Of a stretch of DNA of 64,000 nt, positions 28,317-35,929 are shown in pieces. A program made the position numbers and the translations under genes. The notes below the pieces were generated by a model, which searched no databases, had not been told where the DNA came from, and saw only the letters and a program-made list of their open reading frames with translations. Source of the DNA: JAJPKR01 sp050746125 (lineage in GTDB: Bacteria > Acidobacteriota > Terriglobia > Terriglobales > SCQP01); contig JBOGKX010000142.1 of assembly GCA_050746125.1 (NCBI GenBank), positions 1 to 64,000 on the forward strand. The letters run 5' to 3'. The first letter of the stretch is position 1. Every line of letters begins with the position of its first letter.

Positions 28317-28463
28317 AGGGCCGACCTATTTCTGGACGCCTCTCCCGTTGGTCCCCACCCCAGCGCCGTTGCGGCGCTGGGGGCCCCGGTTCGCGGCTGC
28401 GGCCCGGCTTCGACGGCCGACAACGCAAGCCCGCTCCGCTCGCGGCCTGGGCAGGTTGCCGCG
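28317..28463. repeat. Interspersed palindromic repeat, copy D (between recG and the next gene)
   Basis: This copy shares CTATTTCTGGACGCC (28326-28340), TCGCGGCTGCGGCCCGGCTT and the right-hand block CCCGCTCCGCT..CGGCCT..AGGTTGCCGCGA with copy A. It lacks the AATTTCC hairpins; instead a perfect 10-base stem, CCCCAGCGCC (28358-28367) and GGCGCTGGGG (28373-28382), lies between the first two blocks. No T tract follows the stem, so it is not an obvious intrinsic terminator for recG. The repeat ends 22 bases before the next start codon. Confidence 0.72.
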
Positions 28464-28485
28464 AGAAGCGCATCCAAGCAACGGA

Positions 28486-29409
28486 ATGAGAATCTTCACC
28501 GAGCGCGAGGTAGAGGAACTGCTGCCGATGAGCGAAGCGCTGGCGGCGGTAGAGGCCAGCCTGGCGGCGCAAGCGAGCGGGCGGGCGCTGAACCACTCTC
28601 GACGCCGCCTGGGAGCGCCACACGGCGCCTTGTTGCACGCCATGGAAGCCGTGGTCGAGATCGAGGGCCGCTGGTATTTGGCATACAAGATGTACAGCAC
28701 CAGCCGCCAGGGCGCGAATTTCGTAGTCGGCCTCTACGATGGAGAAAGCGGCGAACCGCTGGCCCAATTCGAGGCCAACCGCCTGGGCCAGCGCCGCACG
28801 GGCGCCGCCTCCGGCCTGGCCACACGCTTGCTCGCGCCCGCCGACGCGGCCACCGCCGGCTTGATCGGGGCCGGCTGGCAGGCCGAAAGCCAGTTGGAGG
28901 CGCTGTGCGCGGTGAGGCCCTTGCGGCGGGTCCGGGTTTTCAGCCGTGCGCCCGAGCGCCGCGAACGCTTTGCGCGGCAGATGAGCGAGCGCCTGGGCCT
29001 GGACGTGCGGCCGGCCGCGAGCGCCGCCGAGGCGGTCGCGGAGGCGGCGATCGTGGTCACCGCCACGACCGCGCGCGAGCCGGTGCTGCCGGAGGCGGCG
29101 CTGGCGCCCGGCGTTCACATCAACGCCATCGGCTCGAACAGCCCACAGCGGCGCGAATTGGAGGCGGCCACGGTACAAGGCAGCTCACGCATCGTCGTCG
29201 ATTCCCTAATGCAATGCCTGGAGGAAGCCGGCGACCTGCTGCAATGCATGGGCAGAGACGGCGATTGGAACCACGTCGAGGAGCTGGCGGCGGCACTGGT
29301 GGGGCAACGCGCGCGGCAATCGGCGGCCGAGCGCACGCTGTTCAAATCCACCGGCCTGGCAATCTGGGACGCAGCCTGCGCCGCCTGGATTTGGCGGCGC
29401 GCCGCCTAG
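28486..29409 (+). CDS. Ornithine cyclodeaminase / mu-crystallin family NAD(P)-dependent enzyme
   Basis: A 307-residue member of the ornithine cyclodeaminase/alanine dehydrogenase/mu-crystallin superfamily. The Rossmann motif GLIGAGWQAESQLEAL is near residue 125, followed by LRRVRVFSRAPERRERFARQ, AIVVTATTAREPVL and GVHINAIGSN, as in this family. The length is typical. Family members catalyse NAD(P)-dependent deaminating cyclisation, imine reduction or amino acid dehydrogenation, and the sequence does not say which. The start is the ATG at 28486. The ribosome site is poor, and repeat copy D fills the upstream region. Its stop shares a CTAG with the convergent desulfurase gene. Confidence 0.82.
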   Translation: MRIFTEREVEELLPMSEALAAVEASLAAQASGRALNHSRRRLGAPHGALLHAMEAVVEIEGRWYLAYKMYSTSRQGANFVVGLYDGESGEPLAQFEANRLGQRRTGAASGLATRLLAPADAATAGLIGAGWQAESQLEALCAVRPLRRVRVFSRAPERRERFARQMSERLGLDVRPAASAAEAVAEAAIVVTATTAREPVLPEAALAPGVHINAIGSNSPQRRELEAATVQGSSRIVVDSLMQCLEEAGDLLQCMGRDGDWNHVEELAAALVGQRARQSAAERTLFKSTGLAIWDAACAAWIWRRAA

Positions 29410-30590
29410 ATGGCGACCTCGCGCAAGGCGCTCACCACCTGAATCACCTGCTCGGCGGCGCGATCGATCTCCTCCGCGGAGGTGAAGCGTCCCAAGCCGA
29501 AGCGCAGCGTCGACTGGGCGAGCTCCGCGGGCACGCCCAAGGCCTGCAGCACGTAGGAAGGTCCGGCGTCGCCGGAGCGGCAAGCCGAACTGGAAGAGAC
29601 GGCCAGATCCTGCAGGCCCATCATCAAGGCGTCGCCATCCACGGCTTCGAAAGATACGTTGAGGTTGTGCGGCAGCCGATGCTGCCAGCTGCCGTTGATC
29701 CGCACACCCGGAAGCGCCTCGACCAGGCGACTCCGCAAGCGGTCGCGCAGCTGTGCCAGCCGCTGGGCCTCGCCCGCCAGCTCCTGCCCGGCCAGCATTG
29801 CCGCCTCTCCCAAGCCCACGATGCCGGGCACATTTAGGGTGCCGGAGCGCAAGCCGCGCTCCTGTCCGCCGCCCTCCATCTGCGGGGCCAGGTCGGTCGG
29901 GCCCTCGCGCCGTACGTAGAGGGCGCCAATGCCCTTGGGACCGTACATTTTGTGTCCGGAAATTGAGAGCAAATCCACTTGCCAAGCGCGCACGTCCACG
30001 GGAATCTTGCCCACCGCTTGCGCGGCATCGGTGTGCAGCGGCACGCCGTGCTCCCGCGCCAAGCGCCCAAGCGCCGGCATGTCTTGCAGCACGCCGATTT
30101 CGTTATTGGCGGCCATCACGCTGATCAGCAACGTGTCGGAGGTGAGCGCCTGAGCGACGCGGTCGAGATTCAGCCGCCCCTCGCCATCCACCGGCAAATA
30201 GGTCACGCGAAAGCCTTCGCGCTCGAGCGCACGGCAGGGATCGAGCACGGCGTGATGTTCCGTCGCGACCGTGACCACGTGCGCCCCGCGGGCGGACCGG
30301 GAGCGGGCCAAGCCCTTGATCGCGAGGTTGTTGCTTTCGGTGGCGCCGCTGGTAAAAACGATTTCCTCGGGCCGTGCGCCGATCAGTTTGGCGACGTGGC
30401 CGCGCGCGTGCGCCACCGCCGCCTCCGCTTGCCAGCCGAAGGCGTGGCGGCTGTGCGGGTTGCCGAAGTGGGTCGTGAAATAGGGCGCCATGGCCGCGAA
30501 CACGCGGCGGTCCACCGGCGTAGTGGCGTGATAGTCGAGGTAAATCGGCGAAGTCGGCAAGCGAGATCCAGTCGGGGATACAGCCCTCAT
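29406..30590 (-). CDS. Cysteine desulfurase (NifS/IscS family)
   Basis: A 394-residue PLP enzyme that removes sulfur from cysteine for Fe-S cluster and thio-cofactor synthesis. The PLP-binding Lys214 lies in SISGHKMYGPKGIGALYV and the catalytic Cys337 in VSSSSACRSGDAGPSYVL. Other family signatures are IYLDYHATTPVD, FTSGATESNNLAIKG and HTDAAQAVGKIPVDV. The start at 30590 follows CGGAG by eight bases; the open frame extends further upstream, but that part lacks homology. It ends the leftward gene run below aroK. No iscU, iscR or suf genes are adjacent, so its acceptor protein is elsewhere. Confidence 0.93.
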   Translation of the reverse strand: MRAVSPTGSRLPTSPIYLDYHATTPVDRRVFAAMAPYFTTHFGNPHSRHAFGWQAEAAVAHARGHVAKLIGARPEEIVFTSGATESNNLAIKGLARSRSARGAHVVTVATEHHAVLDPCRALEREGFRVTYLPVDGEGRLNLDRVAQALTSDTLLISVMAANNEIGVLQDMPALGRLAREHGVPLHTDAAQAVGKIPVDVRAWQVDLLSISGHKMYGPKGIGALYVRREGPTDLAPQMEGGGQERGLRSGTLNVPGIVGLGEAAMLAGQELAGEAQRLAQLRDRLRSRLVEALPGVRINGSWQHRLPHNLNVSFEAVDGDALMMGLQDLAVSSSSACRSGDAGPSYVLQALGVPAELAQSTLRFGLGRFTSAEEIDRAAEQVIQVVSALREVAI

Positions 30591-30631
30591 TCTAGCGGCT
30601 CCGTTCCCGCCCGCAAACCATGGCCGCCAGC

Positions 30632-32149
30632 TTAGGTTGGCGGGGCAGCGCGCAGCAGCTCCTGATCGGGATCGAATTGCACCGAGTCCACCGCGCCGCG
30701 CACCGGAATGCCGAGAATCGTGTCGCTGTTGCGCACGGCGATGTATTGCCAGTAGCGGCGGCCGCCAGAGACGATCAGGATCGGGGCGCGAAATTGGTAC
30801 GCCGGCGCCGGCTGGCGGACGCTGACGCGGATGGTCTGACCACTGCGCGGCAGCCGCACCGTGCGCCACTCGAAATCGATGCGCGGCAGCCCCGGCCGGC
30901 CCAGCCATTGCCGCCAGAACCAGGTCAGATCCTGGCCGCCGAGGCGTGAAGCCAAGCGCTCGAACTCCGCCTGGGCAGCCGCGGGCGAGGCTGGTGGCAC
31001 TCCCGCCCATGCGCGCAGCAAGCGGGCAAAGTTGTCGTCGCCGATTTCGAGTCGCAGGGCATTCAGGACCAGCCCCGCGCGCGCCGCCCGGGCCAGTTCG
31101 TCGTCTGAGTGGTTGCCGGCTCCCTGCCCCACTTCCCGAGCCGCGGCTTGCAGGCGCGGCAACCAGGCGCGGCGCGCTCCCTCGCCTTCCTGCGCGGCCA
31201 GCACGCGTAGCGCGCTAACCGTTTGCAGCCCGGCTTCGAGCCAACCCGGCATGCCCGGCCGGCCCCACCACCAATCGGCGATCCCACGCAAGAGGGCGAC
31301 TCGAACCGCAGGGTCGGGCGCGGTGTCCACCGGGACGATCGCCAAATTTCCGGTGACCAAGGCCGATTCCAAATCGGCGGCGACCACTAGGTTCAATTCC
31401 CGATGGTGGCGTGGTGATGGCCCCAAGCTTCTTTCCACAGTGGCGGCGGCGTCGATCAAACGCATCGCCACCGACCGCAAGGAGGCCGGATCCGCGGCAT
31501 AGGCGCTTATCGTCAGACCCGGCGCAGCGAAATCGCGCTCGGCCATCGGCGCAGCGATCAGGCCGAGGTCGGCGGCCTTCGCCCGATCGCGCCAGGTTTG
31601 CCAGCCATGGTCGTCGGTGCCGATGAATTCGCCCCTCGCGGCACAGTGGAGTCCAGAAAGACCCGCCAAGCGCAACTCGACGCTGAAGCGGCTCGAGGCC
31701 GAGAACCGCGGGTACCATGCCGTGCCCGGCAGCAACTCGATGCGCCGCGGCGAAATCTCGTCGGGAGCGGCCAAGCTGCCGCTATAGCGAAGGACGATGC
31801 GCTGCCGCGAACCCGCCGGCCAAGGGGCTACCAGCAAGACGCGATATCGCCCCGGGGAGACTGGCGCCGGGCGATAGGTTTGCCCGCCGGCGGCAAGATC
31901 GCCAGGTTCCAGGCCAGGCGCCAGGTCGAAGTCGATTTGCTCGGTTGTGGCGGCGACCGCGACTTCTACTTCGGCCACCGCCGCCACTTGCGTGCCGCGG
32001 AATTGCAAAGAGAGTCGGTAATTCCGCGCCGTGACCGGCGACCGGGCCAAGTCCGGCAATGGCGCGGCAGCGCCCACCATCGCCAGCGCCCAAAGGGCCC
32101 CCAAGAGGCCGACCAGGGCGCGCTGGACCCCTAGTGCGCTAATCCTCAC
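30632..32149 (-). CDS. M1 aminopeptidase-like exported protein lacking the zinc site
   Basis: A 505-residue exported protein with a signal peptide (LVGLLGALWALAMVGAA). Its fold pattern follows M1 family peptidases: a beta-sandwich N-domain, then the segment that normally holds HExxH, where the sequence reads RGIADWWWG (residues 288-296), and then WLEAGLQT in place of WLxEGFA. Both His ligands and both Glu residues of the catalytic site are replaced, so peptidase activity is unlikely. The Trp-rich scaffold around the site and a C-terminal domain remain (LTWFWRQWLGRPGLP). It overlaps the upstream gene by four bases (ATGA), indicating translational coupling. It may bind peptides or serve a structural role. 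Confidence 0.75.
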   Translation of the reverse strand: MRISALGVQRALVGLLGALWALAMVGAAAPLPDLARSPVTARNYRLSLQFRGTQVAAVAEVEVAVAATTEQIDFDLAPGLEPGDLAAGGQTYRPAPVSPGRYRVLLVAPWPAGSRQRIVLRYSGSLAAPDEISPRRIELLPGTAWYPRFSASSRFSVELRLAGLSGLHCAARGEFIGTDDHGWQTWRDRAKAADLGLIAAPMAERDFAAPGLTISAYAADPASLRSVAMRLIDAAATVERSLGPSPRHHRELNLVVAADLESALVTGNLAIVPVDTAPDPAVRVALLRGIADWWWGRPGMPGWLEAGLQTVSALRVLAAQEGEGARRAWLPRLQAAAREVGQGAGNHSDDELARAARAGLVLNALRLEIGDDNFARLLRAWAGVPPASPAAAQAEFERLASRLGGQDLTWFWRQWLGRPGLPRIDFEWRTVRLPRSGQTIRVSVRQPAPAYQFRAPILIVSGGRRYWQYIAVRNSDTILGIPVRGAVDSVQFDPDQELLRAAPPT

Positions 32150-32841
32150 GGGGTCTTCGCGGCGACCACCCGATGAATCTCGACCCCCGACGCAGGCACC
32201 TCGATACTCATCAACTTGCCGTCGCGCAACGTCAAATCCAAGTCCGCATCATCGGTCACGGCCTTCAGTTTCCAATCCGCGCCGGGGCGCGGCGGCTTGG
32301 CTTCGCTGAGGCTGACCTGGCTCGGGTCGCCCGATTGAGGCACGAAGACACCGAACTTTTGCACCCCGCCGCGCGCCCGATCATAGCGGTTTGCCAAGAG
32401 TTCCCAGAGCGAAAAAACATTCACGTCCAGAATGCTGGTGGTGGCAGGCATTTGGTAACCGTAGTCGCTGCCCGCTTCTTTAGCTCGCTGGTAGTGGGCG
32501 GCCAGACGGCCGTGCACGTAATGCACCGTGATCGCCGACCCTCCTTCCGACCAGCGATATGATTCGATGGCGCCATTGGGCGCTAAGCGCAACGCTGCTT
32601 GTTGCCGCACCTCCTTGCCTTCGACGCGGTAATCCAAATCGGCGTCAAGACTGGCGCCGCGAGCCGTGCGCCGCAGCGTAAAATGCTCCTCGCCAAGCGG
32701 CTGGCCGTGTTGGGTTACGACCAGGGTGCCCTGATCCCGGACTGGCAGTTGCGCCCAGCCCAGCACCGCCAGGCAGCTTAGGAGCGCCAGGAAGCAAAGC
32801 GACCGGCCTAGATTCCCCGCTCCACGCCGCCAGCAATTCAC
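32146..32841 (-). CDS. Exported protein of unknown function, coupled to aroK
   Basis: A 231-residue protein beginning at a GTG (32841) that overlaps the aroK stop in a GTGA arrangement. The N-terminus is a signal peptide (SLCFLALLSCLAVLGWAQL). The mature part is beta-rich: GTLVVTQHGQPLGEEHFTLR, LDADLDYRVEG and LTLRDGKLMSIEVPASG, a pattern seen in periplasmic proteins that bind lipids or polymers. No catalytic motif can be seen. Its stop overlaps the start of the M1-like gene by four bases, so the two are probably translated together and may act together in the periplasm. Confidence 0.65.
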   Translation of the reverse strand: MNCWRRGAGNLGRSLCFLALLSCLAVLGWAQLPVRDQGTLVVTQHGQPLGEEHFTLRRTARGASLDADLDYRVEGKEVRQQAALRLAPNGAIESYRWSEGGSAITVHYVHGRLAAHYQRAKEAGSDYGYQMPATTSILDVNVFSLWELLANRYDRARGGVQKFGVFVPQSGDPSQVSLSEAKPPRPGADWKLKAVTDDADLDLTLRDGKLMSIEVPASGVEIHRVVAAKTP

Positions 32842-33404
32842 CCGAATAACTCCCGCGCCGGAGCCGGCGAGACGGGCAGGCTGGCCGCCGGCCCGTGCCA
32901 TTGCGCCAAAATGCGCTCCACGATGGCTTCCGGCGGATCCTCGCGAGCAGCGATGGTGAGGTGGGCGCGCCGGTAGAACGGCAAGCGCTGCTGGTAAAGG
33001 TGGCGAAACGATGCCTCGTCGCGAAATAAGGGACGGTTGGTCATTTGAGCGCAGCGCATGAGCAAAACGTCCACCGGAATATCGAGAAAGATCGTGAATG
33101 CCGAGGAAGCGAGGATGTACTCAAGGTTGCCGGGCTGGGCGAAGGTGCCGCCGCCCAGGGCCACGATCATGCGGTGGCGGTCGCCGCTCAGCGCGAGCAC
33201 TTGCTCCATTTGCTCGCGCTCGAGGGCGCGAAAGGCCGTTTCCCCCTGGTGGGCAAAGATGGCGGCAATCGACGCGCCCGCGGCCGTCTCGATACGCTCA
33301 TCCAAGTCGCAAAAGAACCATCCCAGCCTTTGCGCCAACAGGCGTCCCGTCGTAGTTTTCCCGGATCCCATGAACCCGACCAACAGCAAGGGAGACGGCG
33401 GCAT
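32838..33404 (-). CDS. aroK: Shikimate kinase
   Basis: A 188-residue P-loop enzyme that phosphorylates shikimate in chorismate synthesis. Walker A GFMGSGKTTTGR is at about residues 9-20, the substrate-binding DLDERIE follows near 34, and FRALEREQMEQVL, IVALGGGTF and RPLF(RDEA) match the conserved Arg and Gly-rich shikimate-binding positions. Length is typical. The ATG at 33404 lies four bases past the preceding stop, and the end overlaps the next gene by four bases. Other shikimate pathway genes are not present, which is common for aroK when it sits in a mixed operon. Confidence 0.93.
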   Translation of the reverse strand: MPPSPLLLVGFMGSGKTTTGRLLAQRLGWFFCDLDERIETAAGASIAAIFAHQGETAFRALEREQMEQVLALSGDRHRMIVALGGGTFAQPGNLEYILASSAFTIFLDIPVDVLLMRCAQMTNRPLFRDEASFRHLYQQRLPFYRRAHLTIAAREDPPEAIVERILAQWHGPAASLPVSPAPARELFG

Positions 33405-33408
33405 GCAG

Positions 33409-34272
33409 TCAGTGTAACGCGACAGCGCGGGCGGCCAGCTCCGCACCCGGCGGCACAACGGGAAGCCAATAGGTTCGGCCGGCCCGCCGCTCGGCACGCA
33501 GCCCCAGCCGCTCCAGCTCGACCTCGGTGACACCGAGGTAGGTAAAGTGTGGCGTATCGGTCGCTACCGTCTGGTACCAGCCATGCCGCGCCAACACGGC
33601 CCGCAAGCCGGCCTGGCCGCTGCCGCGCACGTCCAGCGCCAGCATGGCCAGGTGCTGGGAAGAGCCCGGCGCGGCGACCGACTCCAAAATCGGCTTGCGG
33701 CGGTCGAGGCTGAAGAAGATGCCCTGCCGCTCGAGATCCAGAATGGGGCCGAGTTGCTCGGCCGCGGGCAGGTTGGAAATCTCCTCGGCGCGCGACGCCG
33801 CCAGCTTGCCCCGCGCCACCCAATAACGCAAGCCTGGGTTCACGCGGCTACGCCATAGCCGCAGAGTGCTTGCATAATCGCGGCGGGAAGCATCCGCCCC
33901 GGTCGGCACGATGCGCCAGCCGCGCGCCCGGGCGTCGCTTTCGGCCGCCAGCAATGCCGTCATTGCCGCCGGCTGCAACTCGATGACGACGCCATTCAAC
34001 CGCGCCGAACGCTGCGGCACTCGCGCTTGCCAGGCCGCGCACTGCTCGGCCGAGGTGAAGAGCACGGTAGGCGGCAGCTCGACTCCCTTGGCCACGAACA
34101 TGGCGCCATAGGAAGCCAACAGCACGCGCCGCGGCCCATGGCGCGGCACCGCCAGCCGCGCCGGCAGCGCCGCGAGGAAAGCGGCGGAGCCACCGCTATT
34201 CACGGCGCCGGCGGGTGGTGCCGCCGCGATGGCCGCCTGCAACAGGACGGCGGCGACAAAGAAGCGCAACAC
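33409..34272 (-). CDS. Exported VanY-type (M15) D-Ala-D-Ala carboxypeptidase-like protein
   Basis: A 287-residue exported protein. A GTG at 34272 begins a signal peptide (FFVAAVLLQAAIAAAPPAGA). The C-terminal half has the M15B zinc site: His in PGSSQHLAMLALDV, Asp in the same motif and His in DTPHFTYLGV, matching SxHxxGxAxD and PWHFRY in VanY, so the metal ligands appear retained. Such enzymes trim D-Ala residues from peptidoglycan stem peptides in the periplasm. The N-terminal 150 residues are not recognised. The gene heads the run that includes aroK and is 68 bases below the Lrp regulator. Confidence 0.65.
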   Translation of the reverse strand: MLRFFVAAVLLQAAIAAAPPAGAVNSGGSAAFLAALPARLAVPRHGPRRVLLASYGAMFVAKGVELPPTVLFTSAEQCAAWQARVPQRSARLNGVVIELQPAAMTALLAAESDARARGWRIVPTGADASRRDYASTLRLWRSRVNPGLRYWVARGKLAASRAEEISNLPAAEQLGPILDLERQGIFFSLDRRKPILESVAAPGSSQHLAMLALDVRGSGQAGLRAVLARHGWYQTVATDTPHFTYLGVTEVELERLGLRAERRAGRTYWLPVVPPGAELAARAVALH

Positions 34273-34340
34273 GCCATCCAGAGTAGCTGGATTGGCGGCG
34301 GCAAGGAAACTGGCGGCGCGAGCAGGCGGTCTAAACCTTG

Positions 34341-34829
34341 CTAACCCTTGCCGGTCAACGGCAGCGCCGTCGAGTGCTTGATCTCTTCCAGGCACATCGC
34401 CGAGCGCACCGCCACCACCCCGGGCACGCGCAGCAGCCGCTCCCGCAAAAAGGACGAGAACTCCTTCAGATCGCTGGTAACGACTTTCAGTAGGTAATCG
34501 AAGTCGCCGGTCACCGAGTAGCACTCCAAAACCTCGGGAAACCGGCGCAGCGCCTTTTCGAACTCTCCCATGGCCTCGTAAGCCTCTTTATTACGGCTCA
34601 GGCTCACCCAGGCCATAATGCCGAAGCCAAGCCGCTCGCGGTCCAAAAGCGCCACCCATTCCTGGATCACTCCCAACTTTTCCAAGCGCCGCAGGCGCCG
34701 AAAACACTGCGGGGCCGACAGGTGGGCTACTCGCGAAAGTGCCACATGGCTGGCGCGGGCATGGCGCTGCAGGTACCCCAGCAGCGCGAGGTCGATCGAG
34801 TCCAGGAAATCGTGGGTCTTGGCGGGCAT
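34341..34829 (-). CDS. Lrp/AsnC family transcriptional regulator
   Basis: A 162-residue regulator with an N-terminal winged helix-turn-helix (LDSIDLALLGYLQRHARASH..LSAPQCFRRLRRLEKLGVI) and a C-terminal RAM/ligand-sensing domain (PEVLECYSVTGDFDYLLKVV). Proteins of this family bind amino acids and control amino acid metabolism. Its 105-base separation from the divergent aminotransferase gene suggests that it regulates the tyrosine catabolic operon and itself. The inducer could be tyrosine, phenylalanine or a related acid. Typical length, with the start at the ATG 34829. Confidence 0.9.
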   Translation of the reverse strand: MPAKTHDFLDSIDLALLGYLQRHARASHVALSRVAHLSAPQCFRRLRRLEKLGVIQEWVALLDRERLGFGIMAWVSLSRNKEAYEAMGEFEKALRRFPEVLECYSVTGDFDYLLKVVTSDLKEFSSFLRERLLRVPGVVAVRSAMCLEEIKHSTALPLTGKG

Positions 34830-34849
34830 GATCCGTTCTCGAAATCGTT

Positions 34850-34855
34850 ATTATA
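34850..34855 (-). promoter_or_regulatory. Candidate -10 element of the Lrp-family gene
   Basis: On the minus strand this is TATAAT, the consensus -10 hexamer, 21 bases upstream of the Lrp-family start codon. The surrounding bases are unusually AT-rich for this window. No matching TTGACA is found at the right distance, so the promoter may depend on an activator or have a weak -35. Confidence 0.4.
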
Positions 34856-34934
34856 CGCACTAATCTTGCCATTCTGGCCTCCCGCGCCCAACATTTCGCA
34901 GTGCGCGTGCGCGGCAGGTGCGTTAGCTTGAGGT

Positions 34935-35879
34935 GTGGCCTTTACCGCTGCAAATTGGATTTGGCACAACGGCCGCGTCCTGCCCGCCGCCGAAGCCACG
35001 ACGCACGTCGCAGCGCACGCCTTGCACTACGGGACGGCCGTGTTCGAGGGCATGCGTTGTTATGAAACCGAGGACGGACCGGCTGTCTTTCGCAGCCCCG
35101 AGCATTGGGACCGCTTCTTCGCATCGGCCGAGGCTTACGGGCTGGCGATTCCCTATGCGCGGGGGGAGCTCGCCGCCGCGACGGCGGAGTTGATTCGGCG
35201 CACCGGTTTCCGGCAATGCTACATTCGGCCGCTCTGCTTCGCTGGCGCCGAATCGTTGGGCCTGCGCGTCCGTAACCCGGTCCAAACCGCCATTCTGGCT
35301 TGGCCCAATCTTGCCCATGCCGCCGCGGAAAAGGCGGAACGCGGGATTCGCGCCACGATCTCGCCCTGGCGCAAGTTCCACGCCAGCATGATGCCGCCCA
35401 CCGCCAAGGCCTCCGGCCACTACTTGAACTCGTTGCTGGCGGCGCGGGAAGCGGCGGCCCGCGGCTTCGACGAGGCGTTGTTGCTGAATCTCGAGGGCGA
35501 TCTGGCGGAAGCTTCGGTAGCCAACATTTTCTTGGTGCAGGATGGCATGCTCCGCACCAACGACTCCAGCGCGTCGGCGCTGCGCGGCATCACGCAAGAC
35601 TCTATCGTCGCGTTAGCGCGCGCGGAGGGTATTCCGGTGACGATTGGTCCTCTCCGACGCGACGATTTGGCGGCGGCGGATGAGGTCTTTTTGACGGGCA
35701 CGGCCACGCAGATTCTGCCCGTGCGCGAGGTGGACAACGTTGCCGTCGGCCGGGGCGAGCGCGGGCCGCTGACGGCCCGCTTGCAGCGCGCGTTTGCCGA
35801 GGCGACTAGCGGCCGGGACCCTCGTTTTCGGAGCTGGCTGAAGCTGGTGGCGGAACCCGGCGCGGCGCGCAGCGCGTGA
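34935..35879 (+). CDS. ilvE: Branched-chain-type amino acid aminotransferase (class IV)
   Basis: A 314-residue class IV PLP aminotransferase. It shows the IlvE-type signature ALHYGTAVFEGMRCY near the N-terminus, PLP-binding Lys158 in PPTAKASGHYLNSLLA, EASVANIFLV and VFLTGTATQILPV. Branched-chain aminotransferases transfer amino groups between leucine, isoleucine or valine and 2-oxoglutarate. As the first gene of a tyrosine breakdown operon it may act on tyrosine or phenylalanine to make 4-hydroxyphenylpyruvate. It starts with GTG at 34935, directly after a GAGGT with little spacing, and no better start is available because an in-frame stop precedes it. Confidence 0.88.
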   Translation: MAFTAANWIWHNGRVLPAAEATTHVAAHALHYGTAVFEGMRCYETEDGPAVFRSPEHWDRFFASAEAYGLAIPYARGELAAATAELIRRTGFRQCYIRPLCFAGAESLGLRVRNPVQTAILAWPNLAHAAAEKAERGIRATISPWRKFHASMMPPTAKASGHYLNSLLAAREAAARGFDEALLLNLEGDLAEASVANIFLVQDGMLRTNDSSASALRGITQDSIVALARAEGIPVTIGPLRRDDLAAADEVFLTGTATQILPVREVDNVAVGRGERGPLTARLQRAFAEATSGRDPRFRSWLKLVAEPGAARSA

Positions 35880-35912
35880 CCGAATCGCCGCGCGGCGCGA
35901 AAATTGATTCAT

Positions 35913-35923
35913 GGAAGGGGAGG
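35913..35923 (+). promoter_or_regulatory. Strong ribosome binding site deciding the hppD start
   Basis: The GAAGGGGAGG sequence lies six bases upstream of the GTG at 35930. It favours this start over the GTG at 35876, which overlaps the upstream stop and would add 18 residues not seen in the usual HPPD N-terminus. Confidence 0.65.
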
Positions 35924-35929
35924 CATCCC

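Noticed and set aside
35876..35929. Earlier GTG start for hppD overlapping the aminotransferase stop
   Set aside because: A much better ribosome site lies before the GTG at 35930, and the extra residues do not resemble HPPD N-termini.
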